From positions 1,143,890 to 1,207,889 of the forward strand of contig JACBWW010000089.1 in the NCBI GenBank assembly GCA_020086605.1: DNA of 64,000 nucleotides, in the 5' to 3' direction. The stretch comes from Lanius collurio. Lineage: Eukaryota; Chordata; Aves; Passeriformes; Laniidae. Positions 9,589 through 21,880 of the stretch are shown one piece after another (positions within the stretch are counted from its first letter, which is position 1; every line of letters starts with the position of its first letter). The notes under the pieces are model-generated. The model saw nothing but the letters and a program-made list of their open reading frames with translations. It searched no databases and was not told where the DNA came from. The position numbers and the translations under genes are program-made.

Positions 9589-9947
9589 NNNNNNNNNNNN
9601 NNNNNNNNNNNNNNNNNNNNNNNNNNNNNNNNNNNNNNNNNNNNNNNNNNNNNNNNNNNNNNNNNNNNNNNNNNNNNNNNNNNNNNNNNNNNNNNNNNNN
9701 NNNNNNNNNNNNNNNNNNNNNNNNNNNNNNNNNNNNNNNNNNNNNNNNNNNNNNNNNNNNNNNNNNNNNNNNNNNNNNNNNNNNNNNNNNNNNNNNNNNN
9801 NNNNNNNNNNNNNNNNNNNNNNNNNNNNNNNNNNNNNNNNNNNNNNNNNNNNNNNNNNNNNNNNNNNNNNNNNNNNNNNNNNNNNNNNNNNNNNNNNNNN
9901 NNNNNNNNNNNNNNNNNNNNNNNNNNNNNNNNNNNNNNNNNNNNNNN
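9589..9947. other. Assembly gap, 359 N; probable site of NEO1 exon 1
   Basis: A run of N follows GC-rich, G-run-containing sequence. To its right the sequence is abruptly ordinary (no CpG cluster), so the right half of the island is missing. No frame left of the gap encodes a signal peptide followed by a phase-1 donor, which the phase-1 acceptor of the Ig exon needs. The simplest view is that the 5' UTR and signal-peptide exon of NEO1 lie in the gap. The real length may differ from 359. Confidence 0.6.
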
Positions 9948-12900
9948 TCTTAGTTCTTTGTCTCCATGGAGAGGAGACACTTAATGGATAGTGGGTGAAC
10001 TTCATTTTAATTCCCACTATTTCCCACCTAGTTGCTACTCTTTCTTCTTAAATGCAGGATGTCCCACCTATGGGCAGGTGGGAGAGGGACTTGCAAGTCC
10101 TCCCTGCTCACAGGAGAGGGAGTTGGCTACAGATGTTCCACGGCATCAAAGCTCTTCCCTTGGAGTTTGGATGTGAGGGGGGTAGTGCTGTCTTCTGCCT
10201 CCTGCTTTGGGTGAAGCTTCTTCTCTTCAGGATGCTGGGAAGAGCCTCCTTAGGCTGGTGCTGAGGGCTGGAGAGGCAGAGGAACACCAGCTGTAGGTCC
10301 AGGTGGGGCTTTAGGTGTGGGACTCACAGCTCTCCATGTCAAGGCTGAGGTGCTGCTTGCTATGTCCACAACAGGGGGTTTAATGCAAAAAAAGGCCCGT
10401 GCTGGTGTTTTGGTGTTGGTAAAAGTGCCATAAATGAGCAGAAGTTGCAGATTTGGAAGCCTACATTCTTTGTATGGAGTCATGTGTGTTGGAGGGACAT
10501 TTGATCCTATCTATAAATAGCTCTTCATGGCTCTCTGAAGAAGAAAAGAGTGCAGCAGAATTATTTTAGGAAAAAAAAAACATGTATAACTTCATTTATT
10601 TGTGTATCTGCAAACATTAGTGTGTTTTCCAGTCTAGTTGGTTGCTTTGCAGATAAGCTAAGATGAGCTCCTGATTTCAGAATTAGGACAGTGTTTCACT
10701 TAGCTGAGGGAATAAAACAAATCAGGAAGAAGCAAATTAAGCTAAGTCCTGTCTCCTATAACTGTAACTGAGTTGAGATGAGCATAAAGACTTGGATCTA
10801 TACAGGATTGCATTATTAGGAATAAAAATGAAGCTGGTGTCACTTAATTTTTAGTAGGAAAGCTGTGATAGCCTCTATACACCATTAAGATTGCAAATGA
10901 GATTATTCAGAAGCAGGAAATTTGTTCTGTCTCTCCCTGGTATTCTTGAAGTCCTTGGAATCGATGTGTGTTTTGTTTTTAGAGGACAAACTGCTGGTTT
11001 GGGAAGTCCTACTGGAGCAGAATTAGCAATTGGTGGGCCTGCAGCTGCAGGAGGAGCCAGGCTGAAGGGGTTTGGGAGCTGCTTCCAGGTGCTGCTGCCA
11101 GGGATGCTCCTCCTGGGAAGTGACAGGGAGTGTGGAGAGCTAAGGATGGCAGCCCAGATCTGCTGGGGACCCTAGAAACAGCAAGTCATCATTTGTTTCG
11201 GTTTTGGATGTGCTGCTTGATTATTTCTAATTATATCCCAAGTTAAAAATAGAGCAGAAATATTCAGGTCTCAGTTACGTCCCAAGCCAGTTAAGCACCG
11301 GTCTCCCTGCCTGATATTGCTGTTCCATATGGACAGGTTGCATATGGCTTTTGCAGTTTATTAGTCATCTGAGAAAATTACTTGACTTGCTTATGAAGCT
11401 TTCCTAATAAACTAACACTTCGGTTTCAAAATTGTCAGGTGTGTGCACACCTGTGCTTAATGTTCATCACAGTGAAAAGCAGCAAACAAAAAGTGTCATA
11501 AAAAAAAAAAAAGCTTGGCTGAGTTGCCTTGTGCTAACTTATCAGTGTAAGTAAGGAAGTTACACGTGGTAGATGTTTCCTTACACAAATAAGAATATTT
11601 GGTTGTTCCCGATGATAAAATGCCCCTGTGATTGCAGTCATTAACCTTCAGTCAGACATTGGCTGAAGACTCTGTAGGCACCTGGCTGGGGTTTGCTGCA
11701 TGGCCAAGAGAAGGAGAGTGATAAAAATGAGTGAGGAAATGAAGTGGGAATTTAGGAAAACTACCCAAGGAGCAGTACAGTATTCTGCTTAAGTTTTGTT
11801 TTCAGCTATAAAAACATTTAACTTGGGCAGCATCAGCCTGAGCATCACGGGGGGTTTGAAAGTGAACTTTTTTTTCATCTCCAGTTTCATGGAGATAATT
11901 TGGTGTGTGAAATGTGCCAGTGTTTGTAGCCAACTTCCCTGAGCATGCAGTGGTTTTATAGATGCAGGATGTTGAGAGGCTCACTTTGCATGGCCTGTGA
12001 GGAGGGAAAATGGAGTTGTTGCTGGTAACCAATTAGTGCCCCTTTCCCGAAAGGGATCAGTGCTGAGCTCGGGACATCACTTTGGTGGAAGGGAAGCTCC
12101 ACTTCTGCTTACCCAGTTTGGGGGATCTCAGGGGCTTCAGGGGGGCCTGGATCCCGTGCTGGATGCAGAAGGGATTATTTACCTTCCTCCGAGGGTTCAG
12201 CCCCTGAGAGCTCCCGAGTGTCGGTGCAGCCTTTGGGAGTGGCAGTGCAGGCTCAGGCCGTGTTTGCTCCTCTGCTGGGCTCGGAGGGGAGAGCACCCCG
12301 GGGTGCTGCCTGGGCTGTCCTGCTGGAACACAGCTCTGTGCCTCCAATAGTGACACAGAAGGCCTGAGGCTATTGATTGTTAAAACAGGCAAAATAGTTC
12401 TTAATAGAGAAAACGCCTCAGCGCAGTGGAAACAGTCATATTTTACTGATTGGGTGCTATTGATTTCGTCCTGCAGGGAAATTGCCAAGATGAAAGTGGT
12501 AATCCTGATTAATTCCATATAAATAGATAAGCCTGATTTGTGTGTGTACAGTTGCAGGGTTTGGTAGGAAAACTGAAAGCCTGCTTTATGTGGTCTATTA
12601 GGTGCTTTAATTTCCAAGGGTTTTACCATTTAGTATTCATGCCAAGGAGCATCTTAATTTTACAAAATAAGCAGACTGTCAATTTATGATAAATCCTTTT
12701 TGCATCAGTTAAAATACTATTTTTTTTCTCATTAAAGCTGCCCTTACTGAAGGCAGTGAAGGAATTGGAATGTTCTGCTGCTAAACTTTCTTGGGATTTT
12801 GGGTAATTCCCTGGAGTGAGTAACAACTGCAAGCTGTTTGATTTGTGCAAAAAGAGAAGAGGTTTAATTTTAGTGAAAAATAATAAATTACTCTAAAGGA

Positions 12901-13419
12901 ATTTTTTTTTTTTTGTTCACCAAGACTAAACTTATCACTCCACTTGTTGCTTCTGAATGTTTTGGGATTGGATGTATTAGAAGGAAAAAATTACAGTAAA
13001 ATCCCTAGAGGTGCTGTTCAGACAGGACTGTCCACCTTGGGAACTCACTGGGCTCCAAATACATAAACTTAGGTATTTTTAAATGACATCACTGGTTCTA
13101 ATTGCCAGTCTCTGAACTTTGCTGGCTCACCTTTGAGTTTGCTGTTGTGATACGACCAGGACCGAAAATGGCATTTTTGGGAAGGAATGTACTGGTCATT
13201 CAGTGATGTAACAGTGCTTTATTTCCCATCCCTCTGACATTGTAGTTTTCATAGTTTTTCAGTGAGAAATCTTGTTTTAAGTTGATCTGGAAACAATGAA
13301 TTGTACAATGGAGCTCCTTCCCCCTCAAAATGTGTTGTTTGCATGTGTTAGCAGTGAGGTTCCTTCACTGTGGAGCTGTTTGTGCAGCTGGCTTTGGTGC
13401 TGGTTACCACTGAAGAAAT

Positions 13420-13790
13420 TCAGATGTTCTGCTTAGCCTCAGTATCTTCATTTGCACGTTTTAAGCTATTGATTTTCTTTTCCTTAGTGCACTGCAGAGG
13501 TTTTGGCTCGTATGATGGACTGGTTTTTGATGGTGTGGATTTTGATGATTCAGTTCTTTTGGGTCTCTTCAAAGCATGGCAGCTTGGTGATAATTTTTGG
13601 TATCCTCTAGTCATACAGTTTTGTCTGGAGATCTTTTAAAAATGAAGAAGCTCTTTCATGATTAAATTACCCACTAATTCATCAGTCTGCTCAAAGAACT
13701 TGTGTACTACTGGCTTTTGTGTTGTTAGATCAGATTTTAATTGTTACCTGTATGGGTGTGAATCTTACTGTATTTTTATTATGTTTTATT
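13420..13790 (-). pseudogene. Possible decayed protein-coding fragment (retrocopy?)
   Basis: On the minus strand 65 sense codons end at a TGA (13420-13422). The frame then continues upstream through a single TAA (13636-13638) for about 30 more codons (including HKFFEQTDELVGNLIMKELL). A shifted frame covers about 14 codons before that. The C-terminal part is rich in Lys, Ser and Pro with a basic KRPKR patch, like a nuclear protein tail. No introns or start are visible. An AATAAA lies about 200 nt farther on the minus strand (near 13220), without an A tail. I cannot name a parent gene. The strand is A-rich, which favours spurious Lys-rich frames, so this may be chance. Confidence 0.25.
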
Positions 13791-15060
13791 TTACTATTAC
13801 CTTAAAATCCCATGCTTTTGTACTTCTGCCTGCTGATCTCTTAAAAAAATTTCACTTTGTCTCTCCTAGTATGCACCTATGTACTTGATATCCTTTGGGT
13901 TTTCAGTGCTTCATCAGCATAACTCTGTTGGGCTTTGCCATCTGTTTATGTTTTTTTAACTTTCTTTTTGGCTTAGAAGTGTGGCTAACTTAGGAGGAGT
14001 TTTAATTCCAGCTCATATATATGGACTCTTAATACATTTGTTTTTGTCTGATGCCTGTCTTGGATGTCTTGAGGCTGTCAGGTCTTGTGACACTGGGTCA
14101 GAGCTTGTGTCAGTAGCCAGCACAGTTGTCTGCCATTATTATTACTATACTTTGATGAATTTATGTGGTTTGATGTGTTTTTAACTCTCGTGACATGTGT
14201 CCAGTGTTGCTGCTGACCTCGGGGTGAGCAGCACAGAGCACGCTGTGTTTGGCATTCAGCTCTAGCAGTGTGGCCTTAGCTGCTGTTTCTTGCCTATTTG
14301 CATATTTAAGTTAGACTTGATCTGGTTTTGAAGAGACTTTGTGCTTTTCTACAGCTTCTGTTTATTCCATGTTCTGCATGGAGTTTCCAGCCATTTAACG
14401 AGTGCTTTTCTGGGAAAGTTTTAATATATTTATTGGGTACTTTATGATGATATTTTGAGCCGTGGTGAATCTCAGTTTGTCTTTATGTTTACATGACATT
14501 ATGAATAGATACAGTATCTTTCTGTATTTTAGATTATATATTTATAACACAGCACTTCTCCCTACGTTGTCTGGGAAGTAAAAGCCACAGCTCTGATTGT
14601 GCTGGTCCCATTTTTTTCTCTTTCATCTTCCTTTTGGCAGAGCTACCTTTGTGTTACTGCCATCACTAACAGACTTGAGCACTTGGAGGCAGCTTCCAGG
14701 TTTTTTTTCATCCCCCAGTTCTCAGTGTAATTGTCCCACAGCTTGCTTCCACTTGGGCTGAGATGGAGTCAAGCCCTGGATAAGCTTCATCTTTCTTGGC
14801 TTTCCTCTGTAGTTAATGAGCCCGAACATCTGCTCTTAACACAGCTCTGTGGTTCGTGCATTGAAACCTTATAATGTAACTGTAGTGAGGAAGGGAGAGC
14901 CACAAATAGAGGTGTTTGGATATTCTTTCTAAAAGTAGAACAGGCTGCCAAGAGTCATTTAAGTCATTAGACCTGTCATGAATTTTAAAATTGAGAAGTG
15001 GAGTCTAACTTGTCTCCAAAATTTTAAGACAGGTCACATTGCTTAAAAAAAATAATCAAA

Positions 15061-15178
15061 GAATCCCAGAATCATTTAGGTTGGAAAAGCCCTCCAAGAT
15101 CGAGTCCAGCCATTTCCCTGGCAATGCCCAGTCCACCACTAAACCAAGTCCCCAAGTGCCACATCCATGTGTCTTTTA
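15061..15178 (-). repeat. CR1 LINE 3' end, antisense
   Basis: It starts with the complement of the CR1 3' terminus (GAATCCCAGAATCATTTAGG), then 'ttggaaaagccctccaagat', 'gagtccagcc' and 'aagtgccacatcca'. This is a short 5'-truncated copy of about 118 nt, ending at 'gtctttta'. Confidence 0.85.
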
Positions 15179-16225
15179 AGTAACTGAATAATTGCTTGAA
15201 ATTATGGCTGTTGTAGTGTTGTGCATAGCAGAGAGGAAAGCTGGGTGTGAACAAGAAGATGAAATATTTCCAAAAGTCATTTATAAAGCCAAATGTTCCT
15301 GTTTGAAAACAGGCAAAGAAAGAAGTATAAAAAACTGGAAATAAAGGAAAACTGCATCCAGAACCCTTTTTTGCTGTGGTAGGACACCTCAGTGCCAGTG
15401 CCATTGGGATTGGAGTTTTTAGCAGTGGGCTGGCTGTCAGTGCTCACCTTGCAGAAAATCCAGGTATTTGTTATCAGTTTGTGAATCTTTCATTAGAAGT
15501 GTGCTCAGGCAGATAGGAAACATAGCTGAGATGAAGCTGGAGCCAAATGTTAATCCTGTTTTGGTGTTCAGTTTGTGTCTGAAGCTGGCAGTGCCACTGC
15601 AATGAGGGGGCACTGTCCCCTTGCACTGGCTTTCCTAAGTGTTTGTGGAGGATGTAGAGAATTGGATGAGTTCCCTGCTCTTCTGCCTGCATCAGTGCAG
15701 TGCTGGCAGAGGGGAGAGGGTGACACGGGCACAGGGAACGGTGCCACTGGGAAGCCAGGCTGCTTTTCTGGTGGGGGTGGGGATTGGCTTAGAACTGGAG
15801 TATGAAAAGCACTGTGAGCAAAATCACATTGTGTGTCTCATGTCACCATTTTAGTCTTTAATTTTATGTATTACAGCATATACATTCCAGATCTATAGAC
15901 TGAAACTTTCTCAGAAAGCCTGCATTATTGTTTTTCAGTGAATTTGCTAATAAAATGTTTCATAAAAGTTCATTTGGATTGGTAACAAATTCTCAATTCA
16001 GCTTTAATTACTGCTTTAGTTTGTAACTTTTTTTTTTCCCACGCTGAATTTCATTTGTTTGTCTGGTTCTGAAATGGGAGTAAAGCTACAGGTTTCATCT
16101 TAAAATACTTAGCCTTGAGGAAAAGAAATGCAAAACTGCCCAACAGGTTGTGGTTTCAGAAAAGGATGGAGGCCTGACAACTCTGAATACATTTACTTGC
16201 AGAAGTCCAGAGAGACCCTCGATTA

Positions 16226-16253
16226 ATGATGCTTGTCACGTGTAGTGCATCAT
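16226..16253. promoter_or_regulatory. Centred palindrome around a CACGTG E-box
   Basis: CACGTG (16237-16242) sits exactly midway between 7-bp inverted arms ATGATGC (16226-16232) and GCATCAT (16247-16253). The 4-nt spacers on each side do not pair. CACGTG is the palindromic E-box bound by MYC/MAX, USF and CLOCK-type bHLH dimers. Occupancy cannot be judged from sequence. Confidence 0.4.
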
Positions 16254-19200
16254 TTTTAACAGCTGTACTGTAGCTTTTTGGGGCCTGGACTTCCACAGTC
16301 ATCCCTACATCAGTAATGAAATCCTGTAAGGACAGCACTTCGTGGAAACCTTGTCTGAAGTGTAAGAAAAACTTAGATGTCATAGGGTGTGACGATATGG
16401 TAGCAAAGGGACACGGGAAGCACTCTTGATAGCCAAACCAGCCCCCCCAGGGTAAGGAGAATGGCAGCCAATTTAAAGACTCAGGATGACATTGCTTGGT
16501 TTTTCTCAGGGAAAAATGAACGTTGAAATGAAGTGCTGGGGCTGGGCACATCCTGGGAGGCTGGTGGGGAGCTGAGGGCTGCTTGGGGGTGTAGTTCATG
16601 AGGTGGAAAACTCTCCCTGCCTGCACTGTGGTCTGTTTTGCCATGTTCTTGGTGGTTCTGCAGAGCAGTTAAGGGGGGACAGTGTTTTGAAATGTCTTGG
16701 TTACCCCTTTTTACTGAAGGAGACATTGGTAATACAGAGGTAGAAGTCATGGGGCTGATGGGCCCCCCTCTGCCAACCCCTGTAAGGGTGCAGAGCACGG
16801 TGCCTTGTGTGAGATGGTAAAGGGACACTCCCAGGGATTCCACCTGAAATCACAGCAGGCTCTTCTTACTCATTTGCAACAGCAAATTCAGTACGTTTTA
16901 TGGGACACTTTTCATTAGCATTAAGAGCTCTTAGAGAGTGCACCACAAATTTTGGGTGGGACGGCCCTCCATCATTTTCCCAAGTTGCTTTCTTTTCTGG
17001 AATCTGACAAGGCTTGTCTTCTGTTTGAAGTGTAAAATACCTTATTTATCCGAATCTTCACATGTTCTTGTTTGCTCATACTCACTTCAGGTCTTCAGAG
17101 CCTTAATTTTAGGTTCTGTAGTTCTTCTGTTGCTATGGATTCTTTTTACTTATCTCGGGATTTGAAGTTAGGGTAGGTTTTGAAGAATACTGGGTACTAT
17201 GAGATAAGAGATGGCTGAGATACCTGCAGTGATTTGGTAACCAGCTTGTGTTGTGGTTTTATGTAACTTTTTGGAGATGAGGATAAAAGAAAACCCACAC
17301 AAACCATAGCTGTAGAAAGTGGGGTGTCCTGGTGGCACAACTGGAAAACCTTGGCTGTTCTATTGAGTGTAAATTTGTGTTCCTCCCCTTCCAGTGTGTT
17401 GCCTGTAAGTACAGATATATAGGATTTCTCGTAGGTGATGTAAATATTGTAGGTCTGCTCTAGACTGAGGGGCCAGAATCTGCAAGGCAACACCACAGCA
17501 TGTGAATGGAGGTTTTGTGTTTCACATCTGAGACTTTTGGAGGGGAGAGAAGTTGACTTCTGAATGTGGAAGGAGGAGAACCAGGCATCAGAGGCATCCG
17601 AAGCAGGATCTGATACATTCCCCATTCAGGGGAGTGCTAATTAAAGGCTTTTCCTGGTTCAGCTCAACTGGAATCTCGTGTGCTCATGGTAACGGCATTA
17701 ACAGCCCCGAATCTGAAGTGTTGATTTTCTAAAGTAACATTTTCCCAGTTGTTTTCTTTGCTGTTGTTGCCAGTTTTTCGTTTCACCGAGGAAATCAGTC
17801 TAAATGGAAAATGCCAGCATTCACAGGAGCTGAAAATATATCTGTGCTAGATCTGATCTGTGTGTGCAGTTTGGTTTGTGCAGTTTGTTGTTCACTCTGG
17901 CACTTCTGTGGAGGCACCACTGCTCAGGGCTCTGTAGCAGAGCCTGTGCTTTGGAGCTTCATCTTTGCTTTCACATTCATCCTGGGCAGACTTTATGACT
18001 TTAGTGTAGCATTTTCAAGCATGTCCTTTACTGATTTATTAAAATAAGAGCCTGTAAGAAGTAGATTTTTGCCTTTACTTTTATCTCATGTGATGTTAAA
18101 GAAACATTTTCTCTAAGTTCAGCCTATTCAAGTTATTCTTGTTTCTGCAGAAGGCTTTGAAGGATTATCAGGTGCTTGTTTCTGTTATTATAGATTAATA
18201 TATGGAGCATATTGATTGCTTAAATCTAATTTAACTCCTGCCATGTGAGTAACTTTTATCATTCTTGTATGCTGAAGGGCTGTTGGTTATTGTGTGTGAG
18301 CACGATGAGGGGAGGTGATGGTGTTCATTTAAAACAGAAAATAATAACTGGCCTTTGTAGATTGTGCCTCACAGCCACTGGTGGTACCGAGTGCCTTGTG
18401 GAATCATTACCAAATGCAAAGCTGGATTCACTGCCTGTCTTCACTGTGCTTCCCTGGGGATGCAAAGCTGGATTGAATTAGTAAACTGAACCTCAAATCA
18501 CAACACATTCAGTGAACTGCCTATGTTGCTGGCATCTAATTTCTTCTAATTTGTGCAGTCTTTCACTGTAGTAAGTGGATGGTAGGTTATGTTGATGTTT
18601 TATATCAATAAGCCAAAGATTGAAAACTTATTTGGGTGGCTTGTCAATACAACAAACCCGAGAAGTGGTTTTAAGTTACGGAGTGTTAAATACCTTTCAG
18701 GTACTGGAAGAACGGGGCCAGTCTCTTCCCTCGTAGCCAGGGAACTGTCCTGGATGTTACTGCTGGTTTTCTGGAAACTTCCTCACACAACAGCGGTTTC
18801 AGAAACAGGACTTCATCTTCTTTCAGGGCTTCCAGAGGTGCTGTGTGGGTAAGGAGCCATTACCCATCCTCTGCAAAGGAGCAGGAATATGGCTGTTTTA
18901 AGGAAGCTGTTACAGCTTTTTAGGTAGAGTTTTGGAATTCTGCTAAAAGAGCACCTTTTGCTTTCTCACCTGGAAAATTCCTCTTCAGGCAGTTTTCCTA
19001 GAGACTGATAGGCAGGTGTTGGATGCTGACCAAACTGGGTATCACTGTAAAAGCAGAGCCACATTTAATTCACTCTTCAGCCTTTTATGATAGTAACAGT
19101 TCTATTTGCGCAGACTTAGAGCAGTTGGAATCAGAAACATCCATGCTCCTGGCTGTAATTGCTTCTATACCCTTCCAAGGCTATAACACAGCCTTCAGTG

Positions 19201-20483
19201 GTGGCTGTGCAGATGTAATTTCATTTGGAGGTGCCATTTCCTAAATGCTTTTAGAATAAAAAATATAATGCTTGTTTCCCAGCCTTCTGATCTGCATGTG
19301 AAGGGAAAGATGGATTGAGGAATGTAGCTGGAATGGTCTCTGCAGGGATGTTACTGCTCCCTGTGAACGAGGTGGGGGAATTAAAGAGTGAGCTTGAATA
19401 GACCAGTAGGCAAAAAACAACTTTTAAAACCTCCAAACCCTTTGGTTTATGTAACTATAACTGCCCGGCATTTTTTGTATACCAATACACGTGACTCAAA
19501 ACCTGATTAAGACAGTGTAAATATTTGGCAAAAATAGCTCATAAATGCTATCTTTGAGCAGGCTTTTGATGCAGGAAAGGAGCAGCTGGACAAATTTGCA
19601 TTTACAAATCATTTACCTTAGGAGAAAGCTCAAGTTCAGTACCTTATCACAAAGGCATTGCACGTTAATTATTTATCGTGAGCTTTGATGCTGGGGATCT
19701 TGCTTTAATAAACCGTTCTGGGGGAGGTGGCTGCTGTTCCTCTTAGCTCAGCTCCTCCCTCCCCTCGGGGTAAACCCTGCAGTGCCTTTTCTCAGAGTTT
19801 GCCTCCCAAGTTACTGCTAAGTTGGATTTCACAACTTTTTGTTAAAATTAGAAACGTTTCTGTGATGTGTATTTAATTGCTGTGGCTCTGTCATCCCTGT
19901 CTAACTTTATAATCTCTATAAAGATAGAACTGGACCTGATTTAATTTCTCTCTTTTACATATGTTTTTGCACTTTCAAACTTTGCTTTACAGAAAACGAT
20001 CAATAAAAAAATGTTTATCATGCAAGTCTGATTAGAACTGTCTATGCCATCTGTACTTGGCTTAAAAATAGAAATTTGGTGTTCTCAACACAGAAAATGT
20101 AAACTGCTCTGGTCAATAGGACAGTCACTTCAAGCTTGTAAATTCTTGAGAAACTGCACTGATAACTTGGAGATATTTTTGAACATGACTGTAACACCAT
20201 GTAAGATCTTTTTGGAGTACAAAAATAAAGATTTTTCTTAGACTGTACTTCTGGAAAGTGGACATAACCCTGGTTTGTGTTATCCACAAGCTAAACTTAA
20301 GTAGTGATTAGGAAACTGTAAGTCTTATAGTTAAAATCCGTGCTCGAGTTTAATCAGAAATTCTCTGTATAAATCTGTTTTCTGGTGGCTTTTGTTTTCG
20401 ACCCTGGAAAAATCCTGTATTTCCCTTTACCTTTTGTCTTTGGGAAGGTGTTTGAGATGGGTAATGTACACACCGATGAGGAG

Positions 20484-20640
20484 TCATGGAATTGTTTAGA
20501 TTGGGAAAGCCCTTTATGATTGCCGGAGCCGTTCCCCAGCACTGCCCATGTCCCCACATGCCACATCCACACGGCTTTTCAATCCCTCCAGGGATGGGAC
20601 TGCAGCGCTGCCCTGGGCAGGGCCGGACAGCCCTTTAACT
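20484..20640 (-). repeat. CR1 LINE fragment, antisense, diverged
   Basis: It begins 'tcatggaattgtttagattg' and continues through 'ccccacatgccacatcca', 'cttttcaatccctccaggga' and 'gccctgggcaggg'. These are the ordered blocks of an antisense CR1 3' end, more diverged than the copy at 57 kb. GC-rich sequence to about 20860 may be further CR1 but is not clearly alignable by eye. Confidence 0.75.
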
Positions 20641-21439
20641 ACCCAAAGTGCCCCTGCCCTGGGGGCAGCTGGAGCTGTTTGCTCCAGGCCCTCGGGACGG
20701 CCCCCGGCTCCCCCTCCTGCCAGGGGGTGCAGAGGGCAGCGAGGTGCCCTCCGAGCCTCCTGTTCTGCAGGTTCTGCCTGGCCGTGCATGCACGGGGCTC
20801 TGGGAGGGTGTTGGAGCTGTGGGGCTCCTGAGAAGCCACAGTACTCTCCTTCCACCCCAGAATTCTTAAGGAACCTGTGTGCTCTTTCTAGCTGTCAGCA
20901 ATTAGCTTTCCAAGTAAACATTGAAAGGATTTTTAAATACGTGAAGAGGAGTATAATTATGACAATGTTACCACCTTAATGTGGCCTGGAAGCCACACTG
21001 GGATTGAATACTTTTATTTAAATATATTTGCTTGGCAAAGGAGGTGAATGCAAAATCCAACTCTGAATTCTGTGGTGAGGGCCTCCTTCTTCAGGACCAT
21101 TTTCTTTGTTAGCCTGGTGCTTGGAGCCTTTCTCAAGTGTTCCTCATTGTAGAAAAAAATGTTTTTCCTTTCTTAATGCCTTTTTTTTTAAAGCACTTTA
21201 ACCCTTCACCACTCTGTATGAAGTTGAATAGGAGAAGGATAGAGTAGGTGGCTGTGCCCAGGATGGAAATAGGAAGAGATGTTTTACTTTCTAATTTTGC
21301 TTGTTCTCGTGGTTTTTTTCCCTTAGTGTAAGTGCCAGAGCAGGAGTCTGCCCTCCTTAATGAACACTTCCAAACGTCGGCTGCATCCTGCAGGAATGTG
21401 AAAGCACCAGCGAATTTTTAGAGGTCTTAATTTGTCAGA

Positions 21440-21880
21440 GGCTCAAACCCCCACCGTTAGCGGCTGTAATTGAGGGTCATTCCCGCTATTGTGACGCCCC
21501 CAAAGCCGTCATCGGTGCCTTTCGTGGGCTGGGGGATGTTCTCGAGTCGCTCCCTTCCTGAGGGCTGCCCTAATCCTGTTGGGGGTATTTTCATTGCCTG
21601 ACAGAGCAGAGGAATGTCTGAGGCCGCCGCAGGGGGCTGGGGAGAGCTCTCGCCCATCAGCGGAGCGGCTGCCCGTCCCTGCCCTGCCCGTCCCTGCCCT
21701 GCCCGTCCCTGCCCTGCCCGTCCCTGCCCTGCCCGTCCCGGCCCTGCCCGTCCCTGCCCTGCCCGGCCCTGCCCTGCCCGTCCCGGCCCTGCCCTGCCCT
21801 GCCCGGGGGGCACGGCCGGAGCCTGGCGCATTGTCCTTGCCGGCAGGAGGAACAGCGCTCAGCCGGCCCCGCGCCCTTGG
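21440..21880. other. Intronic CpG-rich patch
   Basis: CpG dinucleotides cluster here (for example in 21488-21560, 21618-21680 and 21790-21870), while surrounding intron is CpG-poor. The centre is a 15-bp minisatellite. It may be an intragenic promoter or enhancer, or merely a GC-rich repeat and its flanks. No start codon with signal sequence or obvious exon was found in it. Confidence 0.45.
21674..21793. repeat. Minisatellite, eight copies of a 15-bp unit
   Basis: The unit is CGTCCCTGCCCTGCC, with T-to-G changes in copies 5 and 8 and a variant start in copy 7. The array runs on as a few extra CCCTG words. Because the unit is a multiple of three without stop codons, several frames stay open on both strands (PALPV and GRAGQ/GRDGQ repeats). 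Those frames are not genes. Confidence 0.95.

Noticed and set aside
9260..9991. Long frames spanning the N gap (243-263 codons)
   Set aside because: About half of each is unknown sequence. The remainder is compositionally GC-driven without a signal peptide or motif.
16156..16843. Overlapping minus-strand frames of 162 and 120 codons
   Set aside because: No recognised motif, start context or splice sites. The frames overlap each other in different phases and I could not relate them to any transposase or gene.
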